Source of the DNA: Waddliaceae bacterium
Lineage (GTDB): Bacteria; Chlamydiota; Chlamydiia; Chlamydiales; GCA-2709385
Direction of reading: 5' to 3'
NCBI GenBank assembly: GCA_002709385.1
Contig: PAQS01000029.1
Location: 1-44,448, forward strand
DNA length: 44,448 nucleotides
Made by a program: the position numbers and the translations under genes. Shown in pieces: positions 7,932 to 16,112 of the stretch. The notes below the pieces were generated by a model. The model made no database searches. It worked only from the letters and a program-made list of their open reading frames with translations, and was not told where the DNA came from. Each line of letters begins with the position of its first letter. Positions within the stretch are counted from its first letter, which is position 1.

Positions 7932-7949
7932 CCACCGCTACCGCGGTGG
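7932..7949. repeat. Short GC-rich inverted repeat
   Basis: CCACCGC and GCGGTGG pair in a 7-bp stem around TACC. It stands out in an AT-rich gap just past the end of the enoyl-CoA hydratase gene. No T-run follows in either direction, so it is not a typical terminator. Confidence 0.5.
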
Positions 7950-7964
7950 TATACACTCTAAGCC

Positions 7965-7981
7965 CCGATGGTGACCTAATC
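7965..7981 (-). repeat. Weak copy of dispersed repeat A, overlapping a stop codon
   Basis: On the minus strand GATTAGGTCACCATCGG resembles the core GATTAGGTAGCCATTGG of repeat A with four differences. The stop codon of the hydratase gene is the TAG inside it, as in copy 1, where a stop codon also lies in the repeat. Confidence 0.4.
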
Positions 7982-8752
7982 ACTCTTTTTCCAAACAGGA
8001 TCTCGTTTTTCTAGAAAAGCCTGAACTCCTTCAATAGCTTCCTTCGATTCACGAGCGTGCACATGAAACTCTAAAGCTTGTTGAAGCTCTTCTTCTATAC
8101 TTCGAGGCTCTAGTTTTTCCATCAGTTTCTTTGTTAAGTCTATAGCGCCTGGAGCACCTTTAATCACACTCTGAGCTAGCTTGAGAGCGTGCTCAATAAG
8201 ATGCTCTGCTTCAGTTACTTCATTAAGAAGCCCCCATTGCTTCGCTTTTTCAGAATTGAATGTCTCTCCTAAAAGGAGAATTTCTCTTAAAGTTCTGCCA
8301 CTGACCTGTCTGGCTAAAAACCCCATAACCAAACCAGCTACTAAACCTCTATGTACTTCGGGATAACCGAACTTTGCGCTTGTTTCAGCTATAGCAAAAT
8401 CACAAGCTGACATTAAGCCCGCTCCTCCTGCCATAGCAGCACCGTGTACGGCAGCTATAGTCACCAAAGATGTTGTACTAAGAGCTTTAAGAGTTTTAGC
8501 TACGAGCTTTGCTGACTCTTCTGCTTTCTCTGGAATTGCTACTTCATGAAGATCTAATCCAGCACAGAAAACAGGACCGACTCCACGTAAAATGATCACT
8601 CTTTGCTCTGGATCAGATTCAACCGTCTCAATTGTTTCGCAGAGTTCCGTCATCAAATCTATGCTTAGAGCATTTCTTTTATCAGGACGGTTCAAGCTTA
8701 GCATACTGATATGCGGTTCTTCTTGGTCTAATAAAACTAATGTACCATTCAT
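7976..8752 (-). CDS. Enoyl-CoA hydratase/isomerase-family protein
   Basis: Crotonase-fold protein of 258 residues that should hydrate an enoyl-CoA. Visible features are LNRPDKRNALS near the N-terminus, the oxyanion-hole segment VFCAGLDLHE, HGAAMAGGAGLMSACDFAIA and FGYPEVHRGL. The Glu of PEV, one of the two catalytic acids of classical hydratases, is kept; the other (GGGCE in rat hydratase) is Gly here (GGAGL). That pattern is found in the methylglutaconyl/LiuC-type subgroup, which fits its place next to a carboxyltransferase. ATG 8752 has TAGGAG six bases upstream, better than the ATG at 8758 directly abutting that site. It is the last gene of a three-gene operon. Confidence 0.8.
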   Translation of the reverse strand: MNGTLVLLDQEEPHISMLSLNRPDKRNALSIDLMTELCETIETVESDPEQRVIILRGVGPVFCAGLDLHEVAIPEKAEESAKLVAKTLKALSTTSLVTIAAVHGAAMAGGAGLMSACDFAIAETSAKFGYPEVHRGLVAGLVMGFLARQVSGRTLREILLLGETFNSEKAKQWGLLNEVTEAEHLIEHALKLAQSVIKGAPGAIDLTKKLMEKLEPRSIEEELQQALEFHVHARESKEAIEGVQAFLEKRDPVWKKSD

Positions 8753-8761
8753 GGTCATCTC

Positions 8762-10438
8762 CTAAACTTGAAAAACCCCAGTATGGAAGTGGTCACTAGG
8801 TGGCACTGCACGACGTAGTACATGCAGCAGGTGCAATAAATTTTTACGAGTTTCATGGGGAGCTATCAGTGCATCTACCCAGCCTCTTGCTGCACCATAA
8901 CGTACATCGACTGTTTCTTGGTAGCGCTTATGAATTTTACTTCGCATGGCTTCTAATTCTTCATTACTTAAATGAGCACCAGCTTGTTCCGCTGCTTTCT
9001 TTTGTACTTGAAAAAGAGTATCAGCTGCTTGATCAGCTCCCATGACGGCATACTTAGCATTCGGCCAAGCTAAAATGAAGTCAGGGTCATAAGCTTTTCC
9101 ACATAAAGCATAATTACCCGCTCCAAATGAAGAACCTATGACGATAGTAATTTTTGGTACGATGGAATTACTGATCGCGTTAACGAGTTTTGCTCCGCAA
9201 CGAATAATTCCCGATTGTTCAGCATCACGCCCAACCATAAAACCCGTCACATCTTGTAAAAAGATAAGAGGCACTTTACTTTGGTTGCAATCCATCACAA
9301 AACGAGCTGCTTTATCAGCGCTATCTGCATAGATGACACCACCAATCTCTATTCCATGGCGTTTGGATTGACTATGAGTTCGTTGATTTGCAACAATTCC
9401 TACAGGCAAACCACCTATTTTAGCATAAGCTGTAACTAAAGTTTTTCCGTAATCAGCTTTGTATTCACTTAAACTTCCTTGATCAACCAAAGTAGTCAGC
9501 ACATCACGAACATCATATGTTGTTCTGCCATCTACAGGAACTATATCATATAAATCCTGACTATCTCGCTCTGTTAAAGGGAGAGAATCAGGTTCTAGAT
9601 TTGCAAGGACTTCATGGTGATCTCGAATATGTGCCCGATCAGGAGGTAGCAAGTCAATCAACTGCCGCACTCTCTGCAATGCCGCTGCATCATTTGGCTC
9701 TACATAGTCCACAGTGCCACTAATTTCAGCGTGCATTTTCGCACCGCCTAACTCTTCAGTATCAACTTCCTGCCCAATTGCAGCTTTTACAAGAGCTGGA
9801 CCAGCTAAATATAAGCCACTTCCTTCTGTCATAATGAGCTTATCACATAAAACAGGAAGGTATCCGCCTCCAGCGATGCAATTCCCCATCACTGCTGCAA
9901 TTTGTGGAATCCCAGCTGCTGAGAAGATCGCATTATTACGGAAAATACGTCCAAAATCATCTTCATCAGGGAAAATTTCATCCTGCAGGGGTAAAAATAC
10001 CCCTGAGCTATCAACAAGGAAAATGACCGGCAAACGGCAACGATAAGCAATACGTTGTGCTCGAAGAACTTTTTTTACTGTTTGAGGAAAAAAAGCACCT
10101 GCCTTAACCGTCGCATCATTTGCTACGATCATGCATTCCCGGCCCATAACGCGGCCAATGCCAGCAATGGTTCCAGCAGCAGCAACACCACCTCCCCACT
10201 CTTCATACATACCGTGCCCAGCCCAAAGACCTACTTCAAAAAAATCAGCCCCTTCATCGAGTACATGTTGAATACGATCTCTCGCTAACATGCGTCCTAA
10301 TTTTTCTTGGCGCTTTTTCCCTTTCTCAGCTGGAGTACGAATTTGCTCTTCTTCAAGCAAAAAAGTTTCTGTAAGAGAACGTAAACTTTTTTTCTCTTCT
10401 GCTTTTTTACTTTTGTTTGGCTGACCTGTGGCCATCAT
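8762..10438 (-). CDS. Acyl-CoA carboxylase carboxyltransferase (beta) subunit, MCC-like
   Basis: Carboxyltransferase of about 558 residues with the two crotonase-like halves of biotin-dependent carboxylase beta subunits. The N-half has KKRQEKLGRMLARDRI and LPVIFLVDSSGVFLPLQ; GPALVKAAIGQEVDTEELGG and SGTVDYVEPNDAAAL match methylcrotonoyl-CoA carboxylase beta. The C-half has VTGFMVGRDAEQSGIIRCGA and SSFGAGNYALCGKAYDPDF. It transfers carboxyl from carboxybiotin to an acyl-CoA and needs a biotin carboxylase/carrier partner, which is not in this window. The start is ATG 10438: it overlaps the stop of the dehydrogenase gene as ATGA, with GGAG ten bases upstream; this implies translational coupling. 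Acetyl-, propionyl- and methylcrotonyl-CoA cannot be told apart with certainty. Confidence 0.85.
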   Translation of the reverse strand: MMATGQPNKSKKAEEKKSLRSLTETFLLEEEQIRTPAEKGKKRQEKLGRMLARDRIQHVLDEGADFFEVGLWAGHGMYEEWGGGVAAAGTIAGIGRVMGRECMIVANDATVKAGAFFPQTVKKVLRAQRIAYRCRLPVIFLVDSSGVFLPLQDEIFPDEDDFGRIFRNNAIFSAAGIPQIAAVMGNCIAGGGYLPVLCDKLIMTEGSGLYLAGPALVKAAIGQEVDTEELGGAKMHAEISGTVDYVEPNDAAALQRVRQLIDLLPPDRAHIRDHHEVLANLEPDSLPLTERDSQDLYDIVPVDGRTTYDVRDVLTTLVDQGSLSEYKADYGKTLVTAYAKIGGLPVGIVANQRTHSQSKRHGIEIGGVIYADSADKAARFVMDCNQSKVPLIFLQDVTGFMVGRDAEQSGIIRCGAKLVNAISNSIVPKITIVIGSSFGAGNYALCGKAYDPDFILAWPNAKYAVMGADQAADTLFQVQKKAAEQAGAHLSNEELEAMRSKIHKRYQETVDVRYGAARGWVDALIAPHETRKNLLHLLHVLRRAVPPSDHFHTGVFQV

Positions 10439-12198
10439 TGCACACATACTCCGCTTAATTTATCTGCTAGTCTCTCAGTATTTTCATCATCATTGTGGAC
10501 CATTTCATCCAGTGCGCGATCAATGGTTTTAAAAGCCATTTTGCAATAATATTTTCCAACATCAAGATCTTGTCTAAGTGACTCTGTAATGCTTCCAGCT
10601 TCACTAATATCAGTATCTAACTTACTAATCACAGCTGTTGTTGTATAAATTGCCATTACAGAATCCGCAATACGATTTAAAATCAACTGACGCTCCATAA
10701 TATCTTCTTTATGCTTCACAAGCATGCTCATACAAGATTTACCAAAACGCTGTACTGCTTTAGCAAGCTGTGCGGCTTCTTCTGTCAATTCTCTACACTG
10801 AACAGGTACTTTAGGGGAAACAACGCGCATCACACCTCGTTTACCTACACTCCAAAGAGCAGCTAATCCCTGAGTTGGACTAGATAAAGTTTCACTAACA
10901 GCTTTAAGCTCCATTCCCATGTCACGCAAGCCAACTAAACCAATAAAAGCACGTAATACTTCGTTAGATCCTTCACCGATCATATTTAAGCGAGCATCAC
11001 GCATCATACGCTCAAAAGGCTGGTCAGTGAAGAAAGATCGACCACCATAAATTTGCATGGTATCGTAAAGAATCTGCCACACCGCATCACTGTTAAAAAC
11101 TTTTATAATCGCTGTTTCAAGCATGAAATCTTCTTCACCACGGTCAAGAATCCCAGCTGATAAATATGTTGCAGCATCCATCGCATAAGTAAGTGCATGC
11201 ATATTGGCAATCTTCTCTTTTACAAGAGGAAAGCTTGCAAGAGGTCGTTTAAACTGATAACGGCTTTTAGCATGCTTCATTGCACGCTCTAAACACTCTT
11301 TCCCAACCCCTGTACATGTAGCACCAAAAGTGGTTCGTCCAAAATCTAATGTAGTAAGAGCTACACGTAATCCGGAGCCAACCTCACCTAAAATATTCTC
11401 AGGAGGTACTTCTACGTCAGTTAGCTTAAAGTTTGTTGTGGTACTTCCACGCATTCCTAATTTTTCTAAGCGTGGCTCAACAATTTCAAACCCTGGCATA
11501 TCTGGTTGTACAATAAAAGCTGTAACTTTATCTCTAGGGCCTTCAGGTGTATCGATTGTAGTTTTAGCCATTACAGTTAAAATACTAGCTAAGCTACCAT
11601 TCGTAATCCATTGTTTACGTCCGTTAATACGCCATACATTTTTCGCTTCATCAAATACAGCACGCGTTTCAACACCACTCGCATCAGAACCAGCATTAGG
11701 CTCTGTTAATGCGAAAGAAGATAAACACTCGCCTTTAATCATTTTAGGAAGAAAGCGTTGTTTTTGCTCGTCTGTTCCAAAAACTAAAAGAGCCCGTACA
11801 CCAATGCTATGTTGTACATTGACAAAGAGGGCTGTAGAACCACAATAACGAGCTATCGTCTCAACAGCTTTACAGAAACCAAATTGAGTCAGTTCTTTTC
11901 CACCAAATTCAGATGTAGCAGTAGCACCTAAAACACCAAGCTCAGCCAAACCACTAATCACAGAATCTGGAATCGACATGTTACGATCAATCCAATCAGC
12001 ATCAATTTTCTCTTCACAAAACTGATTCACTGTATTAACGAAATGACTCACTTCTTCTCTGTGCTGCTTACTTGGGTAAGGATAAGGAAATACACGTTCA
12101 CTGTCGAACTCACCTTTGTAAAGGAGTTTAACAAATGAGGGCTTAGGTTCCTCTGCGAACAATACTTCTTCAGCAAATCTTTTCTGCTCTTCGTCCAT
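10435..12198 (-). CDS. Acyl-CoA dehydrogenase, long/very-long-chain (VLCAD/ACAD9-like) type
   Basis: Flavoenzyme of 587 residues, longer than the roughly 380-400 of short-chain members, with the extra C-terminal helical domain of VLCAD/ACAD9. FALTEPNAGSDASG (about 162-175) and WITNGSLASILTVMAK form the FAD and substrate pocket; LEKLGMRGSTTT follows. The catalytic base is E409 in RLNMIGEGSNEVL. It makes the first double bond in acyl-CoA beta-oxidation and passes electrons to an electron-transfer flavoprotein, which is not in this window. GGAGAGG lies upstream of ATG 12198. It is first in an operon with the carboxyltransferase and hydratase. An isovaleryl-CoA role is possible from the context, but the domain layout favours long-chain substrates. 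Confidence 0.88.
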   Translation of the reverse strand: MDEEQKRFAEEVLFAEEPKPSFVKLLYKGEFDSERVFPYPYPSKQHREEVSHFVNTVNQFCEEKIDADWIDRNMSIPDSVISGLAELGVLGATATSEFGGKELTQFGFCKAVETIARYCGSTALFVNVQHSIGVRALLVFGTDEQKQRFLPKMIKGECLSSFALTEPNAGSDASGVETRAVFDEAKNVWRINGRKQWITNGSLASILTVMAKTTIDTPEGPRDKVTAFIVQPDMPGFEIVEPRLEKLGMRGSTTTNFKLTDVEVPPENILGEVGSGLRVALTTLDFGRTTFGATCTGVGKECLERAMKHAKSRYQFKRPLASFPLVKEKIANMHALTYAMDAATYLSAGILDRGEEDFMLETAIIKVFNSDAVWQILYDTMQIYGGRSFFTDQPFERMMRDARLNMIGEGSNEVLRAFIGLVGLRDMGMELKAVSETLSSPTQGLAALWSVGKRGVMRVVSPKVPVQCRELTEEAAQLAKAVQRFGKSCMSMLVKHKEDIMERQLILNRIADSVMAIYTTTAVISKLDTDISEAGSITESLRQDLDVGKYYCKMAFKTIDRALDEMVHNDDENTERLADKLSGVCVQ

Positions 12199-12268
12199 AT
12201 TTCCCTCTCCTTCGTAGCGAGACTATAAAACTATTCAAGGAACTTATATCAATATTATTTTTTTTATC

Positions 12269-13984
12269 CTAAAAATTATTGCTTGATTCTGATGCTTCTA
12301 GTTCTTTTCTTACTTCTACTAACAACTCTTCTGTCTCATCAAAGGCTTTTCCTAACAAAGCACTGAGTTGCTTGAGGACTTGCTTGCTCTTTAGCTCTTT
12401 TAACTCTATATTTTTCTCTCGAGATCGACACTGTTCTTTACATAAAGCTATTTTATTTTTAAGATCATCCACCTTGTCGTATAAATCAATACTCTGCCCT
12501 GGATTTTGAATGACTTTTTGATGTAACCTAACTTGCTCATAAATAAGAGATTTCAGAGAATCTTTTGTTTTTTCTTGCTGATTCAAAAGCGTTTTCAATT
12601 GAGCTTGTGCTTGTTTGTAAGAGGTCAAAGCTGCCTGTAATTTTTGTATACGCTTCTCTTCTACACTTAAGTTTTGCTCTACATTTTTTCTGTTTTTCGT
12701 TTTCTGCGTTTGTATCAAATCGGCAACTTGTTTTTCATAATACGCAAGCTCAATTTTCGCTAAATGACGGTAACGTTCGATAAACTGCGTTAATTCGTGA
12801 TCTGGTACTTCTAATTGAGAATCTCCAAATAAAACGTCATAAAGTTCATGCCGAATTCGTGCTAATTGTTTAGGGGCTTCAAGAATTTCAATCGCTTTTG
12901 CTTCTATTTCAGCAATTTCATCAGCTGATTCTTCTAATTCAGGAACAGTTTTCTTTTGTGTTTTTCCTGGCAAAGGAGGCGGCGGTGGCGGAAATGGTGC
13001 TGGGGTTTCTGAACCTGTATTTAACTCAGGTTCTTTTGCTTGCTCATTTGTCCCTAATGAATTCACAAGCTCTAATAATTTTTTATGTAGCTCACTTAAA
13101 ACATCAAGAGTTTCTAGGCGATCTTTTCTTTGATTGATTCGTCCTTGAAAATCCAAAGAGCTTCCATTCAAAGTACCCTTTACTTCTGTGACAGTAGGCA
13201 AATTGTATACTTCTAAACGTTCTTCAAGGGAAAGTACTAGTGGTTCTTCTTCAATCACAAGCTCTTCATTTTCATGACGAATTTCGTGATCGACAACAGT
13301 TTCTTCCTTAGTCAGCGCGTCAGATGCTTCAGCTATAGGTTCTGCTTTTTCAAGCTGAGTCACTGCATTTACAAGAGGAGCTTCTGCTATTTGCTCTTCT
13401 TTACAACGCTGTTCATAGTAATCTATATAAGAACGATCTAGTCTTTGTTGGAATAAGGACTGGATACTGTCTATTTTTGGGATATAGGCTTTTAATTTAT
13501 TTAGCTCTTTTTTTACAGCTGAAGCTTTACTATCTTCTTTTCTCTCTAGATAGAGTTGATGAACTTTTTTAAGGCCTGATTCTAGAGCTGAATTAAGTTT
13601 TGTTTTGATACGTCGACACATGAGAGCGCATTCTATCGCTTCTTCGACATTGATTTCTTTTTCAGCAAGTTTATGTGCATTATCAAATATTTTCTGTAAG
13701 CGACTCTCTTGCTCTCTTAAACCCGTAATGACTCTTTTATGACTTGCTCCTTCTAAATAACGTACACTATCTTCAATGCATTGAGCGAGTCGGAGCGAGC
13801 ACTTTTTCTCTACATGCCCGCAGAAGTTATCTAAAGCCAGTGTATTTCCTGGTACATAAAACTTTTGAGACTTGTAATCAATTTTTCTATTTTCAGGTAC
13901 TTTTGTACTTAACCAATCGAAGGTTTGATTGATGTTTTGTCCTAAAGATAACCAGCTCTCATGCAATCCTGCGATCGAAGTCAT
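12269..13984 (-). CDS. Coiled-coil protein with FPPPPPPLP motif, effector candidate
   Basis: Unrecognised protein of 571 residues, no signal peptide or membrane segment. It is predicted largely helical with long charged heptad-like stretches (about residues 85-210 and 350-560). A less ordered middle contains PAPFPPPPPPLPG at residues 328-340. FPPPP is the core of Ena/VASP EVH1-binding sites, and poly-Pro tracts bind profilin and SH3 domains; such motifs are rare in ordinary bacterial cytosolic proteins but occur in secreted actin modulators such as Listeria ActA. ATG 13984 has AGGA upstream; the longer frame starts with TTG at 14014 and lacks a better site. It is divergent from the thiolase gene. 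An effector role is inference from the motif and the likely intracellular host. Confidence 0.65.
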   Translation of the reverse strand: MTSIAGLHESWLSLGQNINQTFDWLSTKVPENRKIDYKSQKFYVPGNTLALDNFCGHVEKKCSLRLAQCIEDSVRYLEGASHKRVITGLREQESRLQKIFDNAHKLAEKEINVEEAIECALMCRRIKTKLNSALESGLKKVHQLYLERKEDSKASAVKKELNKLKAYIPKIDSIQSLFQQRLDRSYIDYYEQRCKEEQIAEAPLVNAVTQLEKAEPIAEASDALTKEETVVDHEIRHENEELVIEEEPLVLSLEERLEVYNLPTVTEVKGTLNGSSLDFQGRINQRKDRLETLDVLSELHKKLLELVNSLGTNEQAKEPELNTGSETPAPFPPPPPPLPGKTQKKTVPELEESADEIAEIEAKAIEILEAPKQLARIRHELYDVLFGDSQLEVPDHELTQFIERYRHLAKIELAYYEKQVADLIQTQKTKNRKNVEQNLSVEEKRIQKLQAALTSYKQAQAQLKTLLNQQEKTKDSLKSLIYEQVRLHQKVIQNPGQSIDLYDKVDDLKNKIALCKEQCRSREKNIELKELKSKQVLKQLSALLGKAFDETEELLVEVRKELEASESSNNF

Positions 13985-14090
13985 TCTTTTTTTCCTATTT
14001 GTTTTAAATTTCAAGAAAGAGATCGTATTTAAATGAGAGAAGTGAATAAGTACAAGACGAAAAAGTTTTTTAACAGATGCAAAGCTTTAT

Positions 14091-14119
14091 TTGTATCAAA
14101 GTCGCTAGTCTCCTAGAAT
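14091..14119 (+). promoter_or_regulatory. Candidate sigma70-type promoter of the thiolase gene
   Basis: TTGTAT (14091-14096) and TAGAAT (14114-14119) are 17 bases apart, giving a leader of about 33 bases before ATG 14159. Confidence 0.5.
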
Positions 14120-14158
14120 CGAAATGCAGTAATTGGATTTATATTTAAGGAGACTGCT

Positions 14159-15337
14159 ATGAAAGATGTAGTAATACTTGGGTACGCACGGACACCTTAT
14201 GGAGCTTTCCAAGGGGCCTTATCTTCTTTATCTGCTACTCGCCTTGGTGCAGCTGCGATACAATCTGCGTTGGAACGATCTGGAGTTCAAGCTGATCAAG
14301 TTGATGAAGTGATTATGGGTAATGTTCTTACTTGTGGTGTTGGGCAAGCTCCTTGTCGTCAAGCTGCAATCTATGCGGGCATTCCTGAATCTGTTCCATG
14401 CCTAACTATCAATAAAGTTTGCGGAAGTGGCATGAAATCACTCATGCTGGCAACACAATCTATTCTTCTCGGTGATAGCGATATTGTGATTGCAGGTGGT
14501 ATGGAAAATATGAGCCAAGCACCACATTTTTTACCTAATTCTCGTACTGGAATGCGTTTAGGAAACCAACAAATTCTAGATTCTATGGTCCATGATGGTC
14601 TTTGGGACCCTTACAATCAACAACATATGGGAAACTGTGCTGAATTATGTTCTAGAGAACATTCTATCTCTCGAGAAGAACAGGATGCTTTCACAAAAAG
14701 CAGCTATGAACGTGCTCAAAAAGCACAGAAAGACTCTAAGTTTTCCAAAGAGATTTGTAAAGTTGAGGTTCCTGGACGAAAAGCAAGCGTGATTGTTGAA
14801 GAAGATGAAGGCCCTTCTCAAGTAGATTTCGAGCGTCTTTCTAGCTTACGACCTGTTTTTGAAAAAGATGGCACTGTCACAGCTGCAAATGCATCTACAA
14901 TCAATGATGGTGCTGGTGTTCTTATACTAGCAAGTAGCGAAAAAGCTGCTGAATTAGGAATCAAGCCATTAGCAAAACTTGTTTCTTACGCAAGCCATGC
15001 ACAAACTCCACAGCAATTCACTACAGCTCCTATCGAGGCTATAAAAAAAGCGATCGCAAAAGCAAATTGGAGCATCGATGGTGTGGATTTATTCGAAATC
15101 AATGAAGCATTTGCTGTGGTTTCTTTGGCTTGTCAAAAGGGTTTAGGAATTCCAGATGATAAGCTGAATATCTGGGGAGGTGCTGTATCTATCGGTCACC
15201 CAATTGGAGCAAGCGGAAGTAGAATTGTCATGACTCTTATTTCTCAGCTAGAAGATCAAAATAAAAGCAAAGGTGTTGCTGGTATTTGTATTGGTGGTGG
15301 AGAAGCTACAGCTGTTTGTATTGAGAAATACTCATAA
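14159..15337 (+). CDS. atoB: Acetyl-CoA C-acetyltransferase (thiolase)
   Basis: Thiolase of 392 residues, the standard family length. The nucleophile is C88 in NKVCGSGMKS, with H347 in GHPIGASGSR and C377 in GICIGGGEA completing the active site; GGMENMSQAPHFL and NEAFAVVSLA are further signatures. It condenses two acetyl-CoA or thiolytically cleaves acetoacetyl-CoA/3-ketoacyl-CoA in the cytosol. AAGGAG precedes ATG 14159. With the dehydrogenase, hydratase and dienoyl-CoA reductase nearby it gives most of a beta-oxidation set; no 3-hydroxyacyl-CoA dehydrogenase is visible in the window. The biosynthetic and degradative thiolase classes are hard to separate by eye, so the symbol is tentative. 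Confidence 0.9.
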   Translation: MKDVVILGYARTPYGAFQGALSSLSATRLGAAAIQSALERSGVQADQVDEVIMGNVLTCGVGQAPCRQAAIYAGIPESVPCLTINKVCGSGMKSLMLATQSILLGDSDIVIAGGMENMSQAPHFLPNSRTGMRLGNQQILDSMVHDGLWDPYNQQHMGNCAELCSREHSISREEQDAFTKSSYERAQKAQKDSKFSKEICKVEVPGRKASVIVEEDEGPSQVDFERLSSLRPVFEKDGTVTAANASTINDGAGVLILASSEKAAELGIKPLAKLVSYASHAQTPQQFTTAPIEAIKKAIAKANWSIDGVDLFEINEAFAVVSLACQKGLGIPDDKLNIWGGAVSIGHPIGASGSRIVMTLISQLEDQNKSKGVAGICIGGGEATAVCIEKYS

Positions 15338-15341
15338 GCAA

Positions 15342-15423
15342 AGATTCGGCTTGCATATTTCATCTATAAACTTACGCGTGCTTCGCCGCGTAAGTTCATA
15401 TCTGAACCATGCAAACCGAATCT
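15342..15423. repeat. 82-base imperfect inverted repeat (long hairpin)
   Basis: Two 37-base arms match at 31 positions around the loop TGCTTCGC; the inner 10 bp (AACTTACGCG/CGCGTAAGTT) are perfect. The outer end reads AGATTCGG and CCGAATCT. It starts five bases after the thiolase stop. No T-run follows, so it may stabilise the mRNA end or be a small non-autonomous mobile repeat. Confidence 0.75.
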
Positions 15424-15449
15424 GATACGAGATTAGGTAGCTATTGGAG
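15418..15449 (+). repeat. Dispersed repeat A, copy 2
   Basis: GAATCTGATACGAGATTAGG and the following TAGCTATTGGAG match copy 3 (16841-16872) in inverted orientation at 29 of 32 positions. The pair brackets a small two-gene segment. Confidence 0.75.
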
Positions 15450-15468
15450 GTATCAGCAATTTCTCTTA

Positions 15469-15492
15469 CCCCCGAGGCGCTTGCAAAAAGCA
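15469..15492 (+). repeat. Dispersed motif B, copy 3
   Basis: CCCCCGAGGCGCTTGCAAAA matches copies at 93-116 and 7871-7894. It follows repeat A by about 20 bases. Confidence 0.55.
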
Positions 15493-15656
15493 TGACGTTT
15501 TTCTATATTTAGTAAAATATTTTCAAATTTGTAACCTGTATATATCAAGAAGAACTAAAAATAAAAATCTTTAAAGAAACAAAACAATCCCTAAATAAAA
15601 CACCAACACTTTCATTTTATAATAACTACATAAATATGAAACCGAAGGTCTTTATC

Positions 15657-16058
15657 ATGGGTATAATAGATAATATTAGACAAGCATCTACTAATTTATT
15701 AGATAACCCTTTATCTTCTTTCACTTCTCACGAAGTAACTCGAAATTTTGGTTGGCACCCTTTCAATAAAGATGGCTTTAACGGTCTTAAGACTCCTATG
15801 CGAATAGCAAAAATTGCATTCAACATTTTGAGTCACGTTCCGGCTCTTTGCTTTTTTTCTGGTGTATTTCATGCGGGACAAGCTGCTTATCATATGTATA
15901 AAGTTTGCCAAGGCACTGAATTTCATACCGAAAATCACCTAGCTGCTTTTTTTATATTAGAAGCACGTTCTATCACAGAATGTTCAGGGTTAGGAATTTT
16001 CTTTCCTGTTTGGCTTGTGCTTGATATTGGAGCTACGATACACGACGCATTAAAATAA
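15657..16058 (+). CDS. Small hypothetical membrane protein
   Basis: Unrecognised protein of 133 residues. There are two hydrophobic stretches: one around ILSHVPALCFFSGVFHAG and one at the C-terminus around GLGIFFPVWLVLDIGA. The paired hydrophobic layout is loosely like chlamydial inclusion-membrane (Inc) proteins, but the spacing is wider than the typical bilobed hairpin. ATG 15657 has GAAGG eight bases upstream; a frame from 15636 exists but lacks a ribosome site. It lies inside a segment bracketed by inverted copies of repeat A. Confidence 0.55.
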   Translation: MGIIDNIRQASTNLLDNPLSSFTSHEVTRNFGWHPFNKDGFNGLKTPMRIAKIAFNILSHVPALCFFSGVFHAGQAAYHMYKVCQGTEFHTENHLAAFFILEARSITECSGLGIFFPVWLVLDIGATIHDALK

Positions 16059-16060
16059 AA

Positions 16061-16098
16061 AAAAGTCCCACTTCAAAGTCATTTGAAGTGGGACTTTT
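16061..16098. terminator. Bidirectional intrinsic terminator
   Basis: A perfect 17-bp stem (AAAAGTCCCACTTCAAA with TTTGAAGTGGGACTTTT) has a four-base loop, and A/T runs on both sides. It lies between the convergent genes ending at 16058 and 16113. Confidence 0.92.
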
Positions 16099-16112
16099 AC
16101 AAACGATACGTC

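Larger units (their letters stand above)
15338..15656. other. Repeat-filled intergenic region
   Basis: About 320 bases without a gene. It holds an 82-base imperfect hairpin (15342-15423), one copy of repeat A (15418-15449), one copy of motif B (15469-15492) and then an A/T-rich leader before the small membrane-protein gene. No tRNA or other RNA gene is recognised. Confidence 0.7.

Noticed and set aside
9714-10046. Open frame of 110 codons on the plus strand
   Set aside because: Antisense to the conserved core of the carboxyltransferase, with no family features of its own.
11330-11848. Open frame of 172 codons on the plus strand
   Set aside because: It lies wholly opposite the acyl-CoA dehydrogenase, whose conserved motifs explain the sequence; the composition is that of a shadow frame.
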